From positions 1 through 41,024 of IMG/VR virus record IMGVR_UViG_3300045135_003520: a stretch of DNA of 41,024 nucleotides; one strand, given 5' to 3'. The notes under the pieces were generated by a model. That model had not been told where the DNA came from, did no database searches, and saw only the letters and a list, made by a program, of their open reading frames with translations. The stretch comes from a virus. The translations under genes and the position numbers were made by a program. Below are positions 1-8,299 of this stretch, piece after piece; positions within the stretch are counted from its first letter, which is position 1, and each line of letters begins with the position of its first letter.

Positions 1-634
1 CGACATTGTCTTCTGCATCCCACACTCGCACCCATGGATCAACCAGATATAAGCGAGAGCTACCGAACATTTGTCGATAGTCGATGGCCTCTTCATCGTT
101 ATAGTTAGGGCCATCGGCAATCACAACAGCGCGCAAACGCTCTGCGACTGATAACAACTCATTAGCAACTGCAGGGTGATGGCTGAACTCAGGGGCGATT
201 AAAATACGAGGAGTAACATGTACTTCATTTTCTGCCGCTAAGAAAGCTTGAATCCCCAGGTACTGCCCAGTCTCGTCGTCAATACCGCCGATGATTTGGC
301 CGACATTCGGCAACCACGGACCTTCGAACTCTTCTTCAAAGCTTGGCCATTCTTCTTCGCCAAACCAATCCGGTACGCGAATGAGCACAATCATCGCGCC
401 AGTCTGATCAAAAATATCATCAATGGCTGCAGGCAAGGTGCCATCTCGACCAAGGCCCGCCGCTTCACTGCGTTTGCCCGCAATCAATATGGGAGTGTGG
501 TAGGGAAACAGATCTTCGTCTGCATCAGGTGCTGTGCCAATAAGCCCAATCACAGATGAGCGAACAGTACGAATTGGGCGTGGCCCCGAGTCGATTTCAA
601 CGACTTCGACACCATGTAAAAATTGTTCAGGCAT
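1..634 (-). CDS. FI: Contractile tail sheath protein (P2 FI-like), C-terminus cut by window edge
   Basis: The frame is open from the ATG at 634 to the left edge, about 211 codons, with no stop in the window. It begins MPEQFLHGVEVVEIDSGPRP and continues with VRSSVIGLIGTAP, the usual N-terminal pattern of P2 FI-type tail sheath proteins. Further in are a segment like DQTGAMIVLIRVPDW and an HPAVANELLSVAERLRAVVIADGP stretch, also typical. The sheath polymer contracts to drive the tail tube into the host. The start overlaps the stop of the preceding gene (ATGCCTGA), so translation is probably coupled. The P2 tail order predicts a tube gene and then the tape measure beyond the left edge. Recognition is from memory of the family. 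Confidence 0.9.
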   Translation of the reverse strand, partial: MPEQFLHGVEVVEIDSGPRPIRTVRSSVIGLIGTAPDADEDLFPYHTPILIAGKRSEAAGLGRDGTLPAAIDDIFDQTGAMIVLIRVPDWFGEEEWPSFEEEFEGPWLPNVGQIIGGIDDETGQYLGIQAFLAAENEVHVTPRILIAPEFSHHPAVANELLSVAERLRAVVIADGPNYNDEEAIDYRQMFGSSRLYLVDPWVRVWDAEDNV

Positions 635-1130
635 TTGGGATAACCTCAATGTGATGTAAAAATAAAAAGCATAAATACCAATCTTCTTGATTGGTGGTTG
701 GTACTTCATGCTCTGTGTCGAGTGAAAATAAGTAAGCGTCGCCTGCAGTATTCGTAAGCGCTTGAGGCTTCCCATCTTGCCAAAGAGTGAATTGCCCACT
801 GCTATTGAGCGGAATCGACAAGCAGTTAAACAGTCCTTTACTCGCCTTAAAGCAATCTAACTGCCCACCTTCAGGAAAGTGCAACAACCAAATTTCGTTT
901 GAATTTTCCATTAAATTATTTGGCACTAAATCATCGATTAAGGCTCTTAGTGATGTAGGCATTCGCCAATACTTTAAGAATCGATAGTTGGATAAAACTT
1001 GATTACCCCTAGCGCCCATTCGGCGCCAAACACCTTCACTCTTTCGAAACACATCGGTGTTTTCCTGAGACGCAGACAATAGCTGCCCGCACTGCTCAGA
1101 TGAGAGCAGCGAACTGATGGTCTTACTCAT
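627..1130 (-). CDS. Degenerate 2OG-Fe(II) oxygenase-fold protein, probably non-catalytic
   Basis: This 167-residue protein looks like a diverged copy of its upstream neighbour (1137-1622). Shared landmarks are a GG pair, then a strand ending SGQFTLW (neighbour SGEFRWY), then AGDAYLFSLDTEHEVP (neighbour SGQLIRFNQMDLVHSVP), then a terminal hydrophobic strand. The HxD iron ligands of the neighbour become C93-F94-K95, the distal His survives as H141, and the 2-oxoglutarate-binding Arg is missing near D150/W151. I infer a double-stranded beta-helix fold without catalysis, perhaps a structural or partner subunit. It lies 6 bp after the active paralogue and overlaps the tail sheath start. The homology is read by eye. 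Confidence 0.7.
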   Translation of the reverse strand: MSKTISSLLSSEQCGQLLSASQENTDVFRKSEGVWRRMGARGNQVLSNYRFLKYWRMPTSLRALIDDLVPNNLMENSNEIWLLHFPEGGQLDCFKASKGLFNCLSIPLNSSGQFTLWQDGKPQALTNTAGDAYLFSLDTEHEVPTTNQEDWYLCFLFLHHIEVIPNA

Positions 1131-1136
1131 GTTGAA

Positions 1137-1622
1137 TTACCTATAAAGAAAAACGATGACGTAGCGTTCAGATAGAGCACTTGGAACCGAGTGAACTAGG
1201 TCCATTTGATTAAAGCGAATAAGCTGACCTGATTTATCCAAAATGGATCGGGGCTTATCAAGATCATTGTTTTCGTACCAACGAAACTCACCGCTATTAC
1301 TTTGCATACACAGGAGTGAGACTGCCAGATACCCTTCGTTATCAATATGCGGAGGCATACCCCCACCGATGAGGGTTCTGTTAACCACCCAATCTTCACA
1401 TTCATACCCAGGAATGATTGGTTCGATTGCATCGACAGCCAAACGAATTACTTCAGGAAATGACTCTCTACCACATGAGAAGTAATGACCAACTTCAGCA
1501 TTTAGACCTAAGTTAGGTTTGTGCCTACTTCGGTCACGCCAATATGCTTCATCTAACGATGCAATCATTTGCCGAATAGTATGAGCTTGCTGCTCACCTA
1601 AGTGTGGTTCAACACTGATCAT
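1137..1622 (-). CDS. 2OG-Fe(II) oxygenase-like protein
   Basis: This 161-residue protein has the complete residue set of a 2-oxoglutarate/Fe(II) dioxygenase: HxD as H92-I-D94, a distal histidine at H144 (DLVHSVP) and a 2-oxoglutarate-binding arginine at R153 (SERYVIVFLYR). Spacing and strand pattern match prolyl-hydroxylase-type double-stranded beta-helix proteins. Such enzymes hydroxylate or demethylate proteins, nucleic acids or small molecules; the substrate here is unknown. The gene sits among tail genes between the fibre cluster and the sheath, and its ATG overlaps the upstream stop (ATGA). The location suggests a modification of a tail component or of host surface material, which is inference only. 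Confidence 0.8.
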   Translation of the reverse strand: MISVEPHLGEQQAHTIRQMIASLDEAYWRDRSRHKPNLGLNAEVGHYFSCGRESFPEVIRLAVDAIEPIIPGYECEDWVVNRTLIGGGMPPHIDNEGYLAVSLLCMQSNSGEFRWYENNDLDKPRSILDKSGQLIRFNQMDLVHSVPSALSERYVIVFLYR

Positions 1623-2152
1623 TGCGGCGTGCCAGGGTGAGGCGCACGACCTATAACCTCGTGAAGCCCACCTTCAAGCTGTGCATTTAATACGGAGCGT
1701 TCGGTTGCTTTATCACGGTACTCATAACCATCTTGAGTAAGATACGCCTGCTTGTAGCGTTCATTGTTAGCCACTGTATCGTCGATGTATTTACGCATTC
1801 GGCGATACTCAGTCAAAAGCGTCTCGTCTAATACCGACTTTTCAATCAGCATATCTAAAAGCTGATAAACAATATTGAGCTGATGATAATAGCGATATTC
1901 TCGAAAAACCTTATCCTGGCAATCAGCATCCAGCTCGGTCTCCGTAATAACCGTGGTCTGATTTGCAATCGGAATCACTGAACCATCGCCATAGTTCCCT
2001 TCCCAAATCTCTTTATCGAGATCCATTTCGACGGTCTTATATTTAAAATGCATCTCATCACAAGACGACTCATCCACGTTCATTTGATCAGTCGCATAGG
2101 TTAAGCCAATGTACTGATCAGTGAACTTATTAAAGATGACAATGACCTTCAT
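1619..2152 (-). CDS. Hypothetical protein downstream of tail fibre (possible fibre-associated protein)
   Basis: I do not recognise this 177-residue protein. I start it at MKVIVIFNKFTD (ATG at 2152), just after the fibre stop at 2155-2157; a longer start inside the fibre gene would add 15 residues. It is acidic, mixed alpha/beta at the N-terminus, and helical in the second half (FREYRYYHQLNIVYQLLDML). Genes directly after a phage fibre often encode fibre assembly chaperones, and many of those end in a similar helical region, so that role is possible by position. No diagnostic motif is visible. Its stop overlaps the oxygenase start. Confidence 0.7.
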   Translation of the reverse strand: MKVIVIFNKFTDQYIGLTYATDQMNVDESSCDEMHFKYKTVEMDLDKEIWEGNYGDGSVIPIANQTTVITETELDADCQDKVFREYRYYHQLNIVYQLLDMLIEKSVLDETLLTEYRRMRKYIDDTVANNERYKQAYLTQDGYEYRDKATERSVLNAQLEGGLHEVIGRAPHPGTPQ

Positions 2153-2154
2153 AA

Positions 2155-3123
2155 TTATCCCCAGAAGCCGTTGGTACTGGTTGCGATCGAACGCCAAGAT
2201 CCAGCTTTGATAAATGTCGTGGTGTATTCATCGGTCCACCAGGCGCTGCCATTACCGGTACCACGCACATAGCGGTTTCTATACTTCACGACCAAATGAT
2301 CGTTATTGTTAAAACCACTATTTGGATGAATCGCTAGCGCCCAGGTTAAAGCAGTGCTTCCTGTGGCCGTATTTCCAGTCGTTCGCACATCCACATATAC
2401 GGCTCTAGGCACTTCGGTAAGGCGTATATATCGATCGTCATGACTGTGACTAGATGGCGGGAAGGTTTTTGGTTTACTGTCGATCTGGGTCCACGTGTGC
2501 CTATGCCCTGAAGGGGGATAGGTTGATGGCTTGCTATCAATTTCATTCCACGGATGACGGTGTGATACGCGTGCATACCGAGCATCACCATGAACCCTCA
2601 CGCCTTTTGGCGTAACAACTTCATTATTAACAGCTCCCGCTTTCGCATCTGTATCCGTCGCAAAGCGAACAACGCCCAACTTTTCTGTGGTTGCAGGCGA
2701 AAGATTAACAGTACCATTACCAATGACATTGATGCTGTCACTGGGCAGTGCGCTCAAGGCAACATCAAAAGCCAGCAACAAGTCCACTCCTGGAGCCTTA
2801 TAAGCGAGTGGCTGCGAAGGATGACTCCATACCGCCAGCAAAGTACCATCCTCCAGGTAGAAACCAACCTCCCGAACCCAATACGCCTCTTGCTGGCCAT
2901 CTTCTATGGCTGTTATATGTATTTGGTTCGGCGACAGCTTATTACCGCTACCAACGGGTATTCGTCGTTTTTCATTTTTCAACTTGGTAGCTGTAGATGT
3001 TGGCGACCAACTTTGATCGCCTAACGCAACGGCAACAATATTGGCTTCTAAGCCAGAATTTGTAGCGTTAAACACTGCGGTAATACCCGCTTGGGTGATA
3101 ACAGGTTTAAATGCTGAGCTCAT
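2155..3123 (-). CDS. H: Tail fibre protein, P2 H-type N-terminus
   Basis: This 322-residue receptor-binding fibre begins MSSAFKPVITQAGITAVFNA and contains YWVREVGFYLEDGTLLAVWS, the signature N-terminal domain (about residues 1-150) that attaches P2-like and Mu-like fibres to the baseplate. Then comes TTEKLGVVRFATDTDAKAG, a common fibre repeat. Next is a shaft with three HxH motifs, H188-R-H190, H207-R-H209 and H226-S-H228, each 19 residues apart and separated by IDSKP..PPS repeats. HxH motifs of this kind coordinate metal along trimeric fibre shafts in other phages. The C-terminal 90 residues are the likely receptor-binding tip. An AGGAG-like site (GGAGTTGTA) precedes the ATG. Confidence 0.9.
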   Translation of the reverse strand: MSSAFKPVITQAGITAVFNATNSGLEANIVAVALGDQSWSPTSTATKLKNEKRRIPVGSGNKLSPNQIHITAIEDGQQEAYWVREVGFYLEDGTLLAVWSHPSQPLAYKAPGVDLLLAFDVALSALPSDSINVIGNGTVNLSPATTEKLGVVRFATDTDAKAGAVNNEVVTPKGVRVHGDARYARVSHRHPWNEIDSKPSTYPPSGHRHTWTQIDSKPKTFPPSSHSHDDRYIRLTEVPRAVYVDVRTTGNTATGSTALTWALAIHPNSGFNNNDHLVVKYRNRYVRGTGNGSAWWTDEYTTTFIKAGSWRSIATSTNGFWG

Positions 3124-3758
3124 TACAACTCCATATTAATACGTGTGACACTGTGTGTTTGATTCGCACTGGCCACACTGATTTCGCCATCAAGCTGAGC
3201 TTCAGGAAAAATCATTTCACCTTCAGCGCGAATGTAAGATTTGATTTGATATGCCGTGGCAATTGAAAAACCGCCACCAAACAACACGCCGACTTTAAAT
3301 TGGTAATGACTTCGTACAGGCTTGGAGTAATCAATGGCATACTTTAATGAGCGATAATAATCTTCAGTTAGAACCGGGTGAGCGTCTTCGCTAAAGTTGT
3401 CACCAGCCCAAGCCATTACCGAAAACGTATGGGGTGGTCCGTTAAATTCAAACCACTCTTTAAGCTCCACCGCCACACCAAATACCGCCATGGCCTGCTT
3501 AACTGCTAATACCGTACCTTTGCGTCGATGAATCTCTATACTGTTTGCTATTTGCTCTCGTTTAACAGCTGTTGGCCAATCACTATTCCAGTTATCAACC
3601 GATAAAGCCCATGCTAACCAAGGCAGTAACTCTTCTGGGCAGGTTGTTGGGTTCCATACCGTTTTTATCGGAACTGGAAGCACCTCTGCCTTGCTCGTTA
3701 CTTGCTCAACATGCCTCTCGAAATCAGTTGCATTGAATGGAAGCAATGATTTATTCAT
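3123..3758 (-). CDS. I: Tail protein I (baseplate wedge, P2 I-like)
   Basis: A 211-residue P2 gpI-family baseplate protein. Characteristic features are NPTTCPEELLPWLAWALSVD at about residues 40-60, followed by HRRKGTVLAVKQAMAVFG, the family hallmark. I chose the ATG at 3758 (MNKSLLPFN), which overlaps the J stop by a few bases. A GTG three codons earlier is the alternative, but GGTGG sits at the right distance for the ATG. The gene lies between J and the fibre, the canonical P2 order, and its product helps close the baseplate wedge to which the fibres attach. Confidence 0.92.
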   Translation of the reverse strand: MNKSLLPFNATDFERHVEQVTSKAEVLPVPIKTVWNPTTCPEELLPWLAWALSVDNWNSDWPTAVKREQIANSIEIHRRKGTVLAVKQAMAVFGVAVELKEWFEFNGPPHTFSVMAWAGDNFSEDAHPVLTEDYYRSLKYAIDYSKPVRSHYQFKVGVLFGGGFSIATAYQIKSYIRAEGEMIFPEAQLDGEISVASANQTHSVTRINMEL

Positions 3759-4647
3759 CTGTTCCACCCACGACTAGGCTTACCGATTTGCACCAGGCTG
3801 CAGATTCATTTTCAACAACAATGGTGTTAATAGGTTCTGTTAACTCAACCCGCTGAACACCTGGCTGATGCAAGGCAGAATAAATACCTGAGAGCGTAAT
3901 ATCATTCCCAAGAAGGTGGTGGCGGTATACGTAATCATCGATAGCATCTTGCGACTGAAGCCTTACGACCTCAGCATCGGGCCCTTCATAGAGGAAAAGT
4001 TTCGCCTTAACGTTATATTCAATGACGGCTCCAGCTTTAACGACCACTTCATCAGTTAAGGGCCTGACATGCTCTGCCGTTAATTGCTCCGCTACTAGCT
4101 CCAACACTTCACTAGTGGGTATGCCTCTTCCGTCAGTCGATAAGATAGTAATGCTCACCTTACCTGGCGCAGGGCTTGAGACATCCACATCCTTTACCAA
4201 TGGACTAGCCGCTAGCGCGTGAAAGACATAACTACCAATTGGACCCGCTGTACTATGCCCCTCTAAGCTCAATTGAACCCGTTTACGTAAGCGATCATCT
4301 GTTTCGTAAATGGCATCAAGAGGCGGTATCGCATCTTTATCCTCAGGACTTATAAGCTGACGCTCAACACCAAAAAATGCGGCTAGGTTTTCAAGGTCGG
4401 TGCCAGTCGCATAAGCCAACATAACACCACGAGCACCATCATTAACTCGCGCCCGTAAAAGCAGTTCGCGATAGGCTGCCACTTCCAATATTTTGTACGC
4501 AGGATCACTTTCCAATAAAGCAGAGAAGCTTTCATCACGTTGCAGCAAGCCTTCTAACATACCCTGAAATATCGTTTCGTAATCCAACGATTCAATGATA
4601 TTTGGCGAAGGTAATTTAGCTAAGTCTATGGCACTGAAACCACTCAT
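3751..4647 (-). CDS. J: Baseplate protein J (P2 J-like)
   Basis: This 298-residue baseplate wedge protein of the P2 gpJ/Mu gp47 family has a typical N-terminal region with DYETIFQGMLEGLLQRD, then LEVAAYRELLLRARVNDGARGVMLAYATGTDLENLAAFFGVER, then a beta-rich middle with SPAPGKVSITILS. The last part ends in VELTEPINTIVV, as in other family members. The length matches P2 gpJ, about 300 residues. Its ATG overlaps the end of the gpW-like gene (ATGA). It works with W and I in the baseplate wedges that trigger sheath contraction. Confidence 0.95.
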   Translation of the reverse strand: MSGFSAIDLAKLPSPNIIESLDYETIFQGMLEGLLQRDESFSALLESDPAYKILEVAAYRELLLRARVNDGARGVMLAYATGTDLENLAAFFGVERQLISPEDKDAIPPLDAIYETDDRLRKRVQLSLEGHSTAGPIGSYVFHALAASPLVKDVDVSSPAPGKVSITILSTDGRGIPTSEVLELVAEQLTAEHVRPLTDEVVVKAGAVIEYNVKAKLFLYEGPDAEVVRLQSQDAIDDYVYRHHLLGNDITLSGIYSALHQPGVQRVELTEPINTIVVENESAAWCKSVSLVVGGTDE

Positions 4648-4979
4648 AGCACCACCCCTTCTATTGCTATTTTCTTGTTATCTGGCAGATAAATACCTTC
4701 AAGGCTGACCATCAAACCGCCAGGATGAACTTCTTCAACTTGCACTCGAGTTAACTCAAGTCTCGGTTCCCATTTCACCAATGCCTCAGCAACAGCCGAA
4801 TATATTTCAACCATCAACGATCTATTCACTGGCGCATCAACTATCTGATACAAACGGGAACCATAGTCTCTTCGCATAACGCGAGATCCAATAGGAGTCG
4901 TTAAGATATCGATAATTGACTGGCGCAAGTGATCAATACCGGAAGCGACTGCCCCGGTCATTCGATTCATACCATTCAT
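4644..4979 (-). CDS. W: Baseplate wedge protein W (gp25-like)
   Basis: A 111-residue member of the gp25/gpW lysozyme-like baseplate family, with LRQSIIDILTTPIGSRVMRRDYGSRL at about residues 19-44, the strongest signature of the family, and a C-terminal VSLEGIYLP strand. It joins sheath initiation to the baseplate. The chosen ATG at 4979 is followed by two further in-frame ATGs within the first seven codons, so the exact start is uncertain. It sits between V and J in P2 order and overlaps J by four bases. Confidence 0.93.
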   Translation of the reverse strand: MNGMNRMTGAVASGIDHLRQSIIDILTTPIGSRVMRRDYGSRLYQIVDAPVNRSLMVEIYSAVAEALVKWEPRLELTRVQVEEVHPGGLMVSLEGIYLPDNKKIAIEGVVL

Positions 4980-4985
4980 AATAAG

Positions 4986-5564
4986 TTACTGCGATTGATT
5001 GGGCGGAGCCGTGTTACCCGGTCCAGACTTAATGCCCGCATGAGTATGACTATTGAATATGTCCCGATCGCTTTTCATCGAACGAGTATGATCTGTAATA
5101 TCACCTGACGCTTTGATGTCACCAGTAACCGTCACATCACCAACAAAATTAATACCGCCATCTGATACCAACATTGCTTTAGCACCTGACGGTAATATTG
5201 CAGACAGTCGATGCGCTTTACGGTCATACTCAATCACTGCACCATCGGAATAAACCTGTTTATGGCTGTCAGCACTGCTACTTGTTGATGGAAAATCAGT
5301 TTGGTTAATTGAACCAATCACAACACCCTGCGTTAACTCCCCGCTAGGAGAAAGCACGACAACCTGTTCGCCAACCTCAAGTGGCCACCAACTAATATCA
5401 GGGCCTGCGCGTTGCATGAGCATAGGTAACCAAGCCGTTTGAAGTTCACCAATCCTAACTTGCAGTTTTGGTATTAGCTGACTGTAATCAGCCTCTATAA
5501 CTTTCCCCAGCAAAATCATATTGGCGAGCCGACGATTCAATTCTGTTATTTCAAAATCAATCAT
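4986..5564 (-). CDS. V: Baseplate assembly/spike protein V
   Basis: A 192-residue P2 gpV-type spike protein. The N-terminal OB-fold spans about residues 15-95 and includes VRIGELQTAWLPMLMQRAGPDISWWPLEVGEQVVVLSPSGEL. A repetitive beta-helix follows (SDGGINFVGDVTVTGDIKASGDITDHTRSM). The C-terminus has SHTHAGIKSGPGNT, where the HxH is the conserved iron-binding apex used to pierce the outer membrane. The protein forms the trimeric needle at the tail tip. It is the first gene of the P2-type baseplate block V-W-J-I-H. Confidence 0.94.
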   Translation of the reverse strand: MIDFEITELNRRLANMILLGKVIEADYSQLIPKLQVRIGELQTAWLPMLMQRAGPDISWWPLEVGEQVVVLSPSGELTQGVVIGSINQTDFPSTSSSADSHKQVYSDGAVIEYDRKAHRLSAILPSGAKAMLVSDGGINFVGDVTVTGDIKASGDITDHTRSMKSDRDIFNSHTHAGIKSGPGNTAPPNQSQ

Positions 5565-5567
5565 TGG

Positions 5568-6053
5568 CTATACCTCTAATTCTTGATTTTCTGTATCCAA
5601 ACCCGCAAGAGATATCACACTGGGAATAACAGCGGTGCCATTCCATACATTTTCGCCAACTCGAACAGTTTGGGTCCACTCAATTAGCCAAACTCGATGT
5701 CCTTGATAGTCAGGCGAAAAATGATCCGGGCTTGCTTGTTTTAGGCGTGCACGACCCATATTGGTTTCTGACCAGGAATGATTAAACAACCAAAGCATGG
5801 TCTCTTGCACTAGCGCCCAAAGGTCCGATTCTGGCAACTGTTCAGACACCAGAATTCTGGCCTCAAAATGAGCAATAAGAGCCAGCTCTCCGGTTCCTGG
5901 GTCACTACCAGGCTCTAGCTCAACCAGATCAATTAAGATCGCAGGTAATCGAATATCATCACGTCTTCGTGGAAATGAGCCGCAATGCTGTATACCAACT
6001 ACTTCTGAAAAGCCTTGCTGAATTTCCTTGAATAAAACACTCAATACATCCAT
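5568..6053 (-). CDS. Gp37-like tail completion protein
   Basis: This 161-residue protein resembles the phage Gp37 / tail-terminator-like group, with a small alpha/beta core carrying RRRDDIRLPAILIDLVELEPGSDPGTGELALIAHFEARI. It sits between the Z-like minor tail protein and baseplate V, where P2- and Mu-like phages place tail-terminator or tail-completion genes. Its ATG follows the Z stop almost directly. Assignment to the Gp37 family is from the sequence pattern and position; the precise role (tail terminator or connector) is inferred. Confidence 0.7.
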   Translation of the reverse strand: MDVLSVLFKEIQQGFSEVVGIQHCGSFPRRRDDIRLPAILIDLVELEPGSDPGTGELALIAHFEARILVSEQLPESDLWALVQETMLWLFNHSWSETNMGRARLKQASPDHFSPDYQGHRVWLIEWTQTVRVGENVWNGTAVIPSVISLAGLDTENQELEV

Positions 6054-6587
6054 TTACGCTGCCCTCAACAGGTAGCGAAGCTCACGATCAAATATCGTTT
6101 CAAACTGTTTTAACGCTGGCCCGTTAGACAGATCTTCCATAACTTCCTGCATCTTCCCCGTTATCACAATTTGTACTTCCTGAATGGGTAACCGAGCCTT
6201 CCCTCGTCGCCGAAAAACGCCTTGATGACCATTAGGCATTGTCGCCAAAAAAGCATGATCGAACTGTCGTCGACCAACTCGAACGCCCATTGAATTTTGA
6301 GATGCACTACCTAATTGCTTCGCTTTAATACCGCCAGACTGCTGAGACAACCCAACAACACTTAGAGGGTTCGATTGTTTTGCTCTAACCAATATGAGCC
6401 CCTCTCGAACAGCACCCACTTTAATGGATAACTCTTTTGCCGTTTTACTCGCGATCTGTGTTCTTGCCCATCGAGCAGTCTTGTTTAACGCTCGAGTCGC
6501 CGCTATCTTCAATTGTTTTTCTGTTGCGGTGAGCGAGCGACTCCATTCACTTAAGTTAGGTGATGAATTAATTTGTAAGGTCAACAT
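6054..6587 (-). CDS. Z: Minor tail protein Z-like
   Basis: A 177-residue lambda gpZ-like minor tail protein. Family features are TATEKQLKIAATRALNKTARWARTQIASKTAKEL at about residues 21-54, the SNPLSVVGLS strand, and a C-terminal FETIFDRELRYLL. It is very basic in the first half. In lambda, Z acts at tail completion and sits between the head-completion and tail genes, as it does here. An SD-like AAGGGG lies about 7 nt before the ATG. The gene marks the junction where the lambda-type head block gives way to the P2-type tail block. Confidence 0.85.
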   Translation of the reverse strand: MLTLQINSSPNLSEWSRSLTATEKQLKIAATRALNKTARWARTQIASKTAKELSIKVGAVREGLILVRAKQSNPLSVVGLSQQSGGIKAKQLGSASQNSMGVRVGRRQFDHAFLATMPNGHQGVFRRRGKARLPIQEVQIVITGKMQEVMEDLSNGPALKQFETIFDRELRYLLRAA

Positions 6588-6597
6588 GAACGACCCC

Positions 6598-6918
6598 TTA
6601 TTCTATTAGTGGCAAACTTTCTGTGATCCATACCAATTGATGAAGGTCCAACCGTGGCTCAGACTCAATTCGATAGATTCGACCATCGATATGTATTTCA
6701 TCGCCTCGGCTAGGTGTTGCAACTTCCGACACTCGAAACTCCAATTGCGGGTCCTCCGCATGTAAGTGACCATCACCCAATTCAAATAGCTGCTCTGGGC
6801 GACGGGCAATTACGCGAATTTCTTGAGTATCTGAAAGAGGTTTAAGATAAGTTGCCATTCGCCCAAGATGAGAAAATTGACTATCAATAGCCTTTTTAAA
6901 GCGATCGTTAACGTTCAT
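6598..6918 (-). CDS. Head-tail joining protein, FII-like (by position)
   Basis: A 106-residue beta-rich protein with ATPSRGDEIHIDGRIYRIESEPRLDLHQLVWI near the C-terminus, a pattern usual for lambda gpFII-type head-tail attachment proteins. I start it at MNVNDRFKKAIDSQF (6918). The longer frame would begin 45 nt earlier, inside the upstream gene. It follows the capsid and the small 110-residue gene and precedes Z, as FII does in lambda. The family call is moderately supported and the function is inferred from order. Confidence 0.65.
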   Translation of the reverse strand: MNVNDRFKKAIDSQFSHLGRMATYLKPLSDTQEIRVIARRPEQLFELGDGHLHAEDPQLEFRVSEVATPSRGDEIHIDGRIYRIESEPRLDLHQLVWITESLPLIE

Positions 6919-7240
6919 CACGAGTGAGACACTGATACGCATCCCATGCCTTATCTCTATCACCCCCTGAAATGCCTTGTCCTAAAATTTCTTCAATGGC
7001 TTTTACCGAAGGCTTGCCATCTTTACCAAATGCATCAGGTTTTAGATCATCAATGGCATCCATAATCGCATCGATCAAATCAGTGGATTTTGAACCCTTC
7101 GAGGGTTCCTGAATGGAAAACCCTCGCGAAACCAAATACTCAGCCTCCTCATTGGGTAAGTTTACGGGCGTACCAGGAGCGATATATTCATAAGCACCTG
7201 GCTTGCCAATTCGCAGCGTTATCGTTGTGGTTATTTTCAT
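6908..7240 (-). CDS. Small head-region protein (FI/Mu gp35-like)
   Basis: This 110-residue protein starts MKITTTITLRIGKPGAYEYIAPGTPVNLPNEEAEYLVSRG, a motif shared with small Mu-like head-gene proteins that begin with a PGT-containing N-terminal domain. A charged helical C-terminus follows. The start at 7240 is set by a perfect AGGAGG, 5 nt upstream. It lies directly after the major capsid gene, the place of lambda FI and related DNA-packaging or head-completion accessory proteins. The function is inferred from position. Confidence 0.7.
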   Translation of the reverse strand: MKITTTITLRIGKPGAYEYIAPGTPVNLPNEEAEYLVSRGFSIQEPSKGSKSTDLIDAIMDAIDDLKPDAFGKDGKPSVKAIEEILGQGISGGDRDKAWDAYQCLTRDER

Positions 7241-7248
7241 GTTGCCTC

Positions 7249-8280
7249 CTAACGAACCGTCGCACAAAATGTTGCGTTAGGGCGGTAAGGCACAATCAAC
7301 GGGGCCGACTGCATCAGCAACCAACGTACTGCCGGATCTTCCTCCAACCATGATTTGGTGAAGTAGCGGCTTGCCCGATAGTTGGCTTTTTCATCCTGAA
7401 TCACGCCATAGCACCGGGTACCTTCCAGTAAACCTTGGCTGGCAATCAATACCGTATATTCCGGCAGCATATTTCTGGAAACACCATCATCATCGACGTA
7501 GGCGTCGTTATAGACCCAGAAATCAAAGTCACCCACTGAACCTACATAGCGTGCTTTATCGTTACCTTGCCCTCGGAGGATTGGGTCGACTATTAATGTA
7601 CTGGAGGTTCCACGACGGAGTTCAAGCAAGCGCTCAACTTTGGGGTCAGCCTTAAAGACTCGCCATGCCAAAGGGTCCATAACAACGGTACGAGCGGCGG
7701 CACCCGATTTGATTTGTACTAAGCCCGCCCAGTCTTCAATGTCATCTAACACTTTAACGTCAGGTTCACCCCACCGAGTGGCGCCTGTCAGTGCCTGAGT
7801 CAGTGTTGGATCACGCTGAAAATCTATAATCTGTGTTGGGTAGTCTTCACCGGTTACTGTAATTTTTCCGGTTCGTAACGCTTCGGCCGCCATCACTTCT
7901 TCGCGGCGAGTCAGGTTTTCCACTTGATTCGTTAACGCACGATTTAATGCAGCCTCTCGGCGGTCCATGGGCTTTAAATTCCCTCCAATGGTTTCGCCAA
8001 TTAAACGCTTCAGTGGAGCACTAGGGTCAAAGCGACGCTTATCTTTCACGTAGGCAGGCTTAAAGCTACGTGTTTCAAACCCTTCCGCAGCAATGACCTT
8101 ACCCTGGACGAGCGGTGATACAAATGGCACTAATCGCGGTTTAGATTTATCAATATCGAAGTGAATTTCTTCACTATCTTCTGTTTGAATTGAACCGAAA
8201 AATGTATCCAGCAAAAAGGATGCTGGACGATCCAAGTGCTCGACGACTCGGTTAAGCACATGAGTTGAAAATATATCCAT
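7249..8280 (-). CDS. E: Major capsid protein (lambda E-like)
   Basis: A 343-residue HK97-fold capsid protein of the lambda gpE family. Recognisable segments are the N-terminal DIFSTHVLNRVVEHLDRPASFLLDTFFG, GGNLKPMDRREAALNRALTNQVENLTRREEVMAAEALRTG in the middle, and a C-terminal MLPEYTVLIASQGLLEGTRCYGVIQD. The length equals lambda gpE (about 341). It follows the decoration gene after 19 bp and has an AGGAT ribosome-binding site. Many copies build the procapsid shell around the scaffold encoded inside the upstream protease gene. Confidence 0.96.
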   Translation of the reverse strand: MDIFSTHVLNRVVEHLDRPASFLLDTFFGSIQTEDSEEIHFDIDKSKPRLVPFVSPLVQGKVIAAEGFETRSFKPAYVKDKRRFDPSAPLKRLIGETIGGNLKPMDRREAALNRALTNQVENLTRREEVMAAEALRTGKITVTGEDYPTQIIDFQRDPTLTQALTGATRWGEPDVKVLDDIEDWAGLVQIKSGAAARTVVMDPLAWRVFKADPKVERLLELRRGTSSTLIVDPILRGQGNDKARYVGSVGDFDFWVYNDAYVDDDGVSRNMLPEYTVLIASQGLLEGTRCYGVIQDEKANYRASRYFTKSWLEEDPAVRWLLMQSAPLIVPYRPNATFCATVR

Positions 8281-8299
8281 GAGAATATCCTATTGCTGG

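Noticed and set aside
248-559. 103-codon plus-strand frame at the left edge
   Set aside because: It is the antisense shadow of the tail sheath gene, whose minus-strand frame has clear family signatures and runs to the edge.
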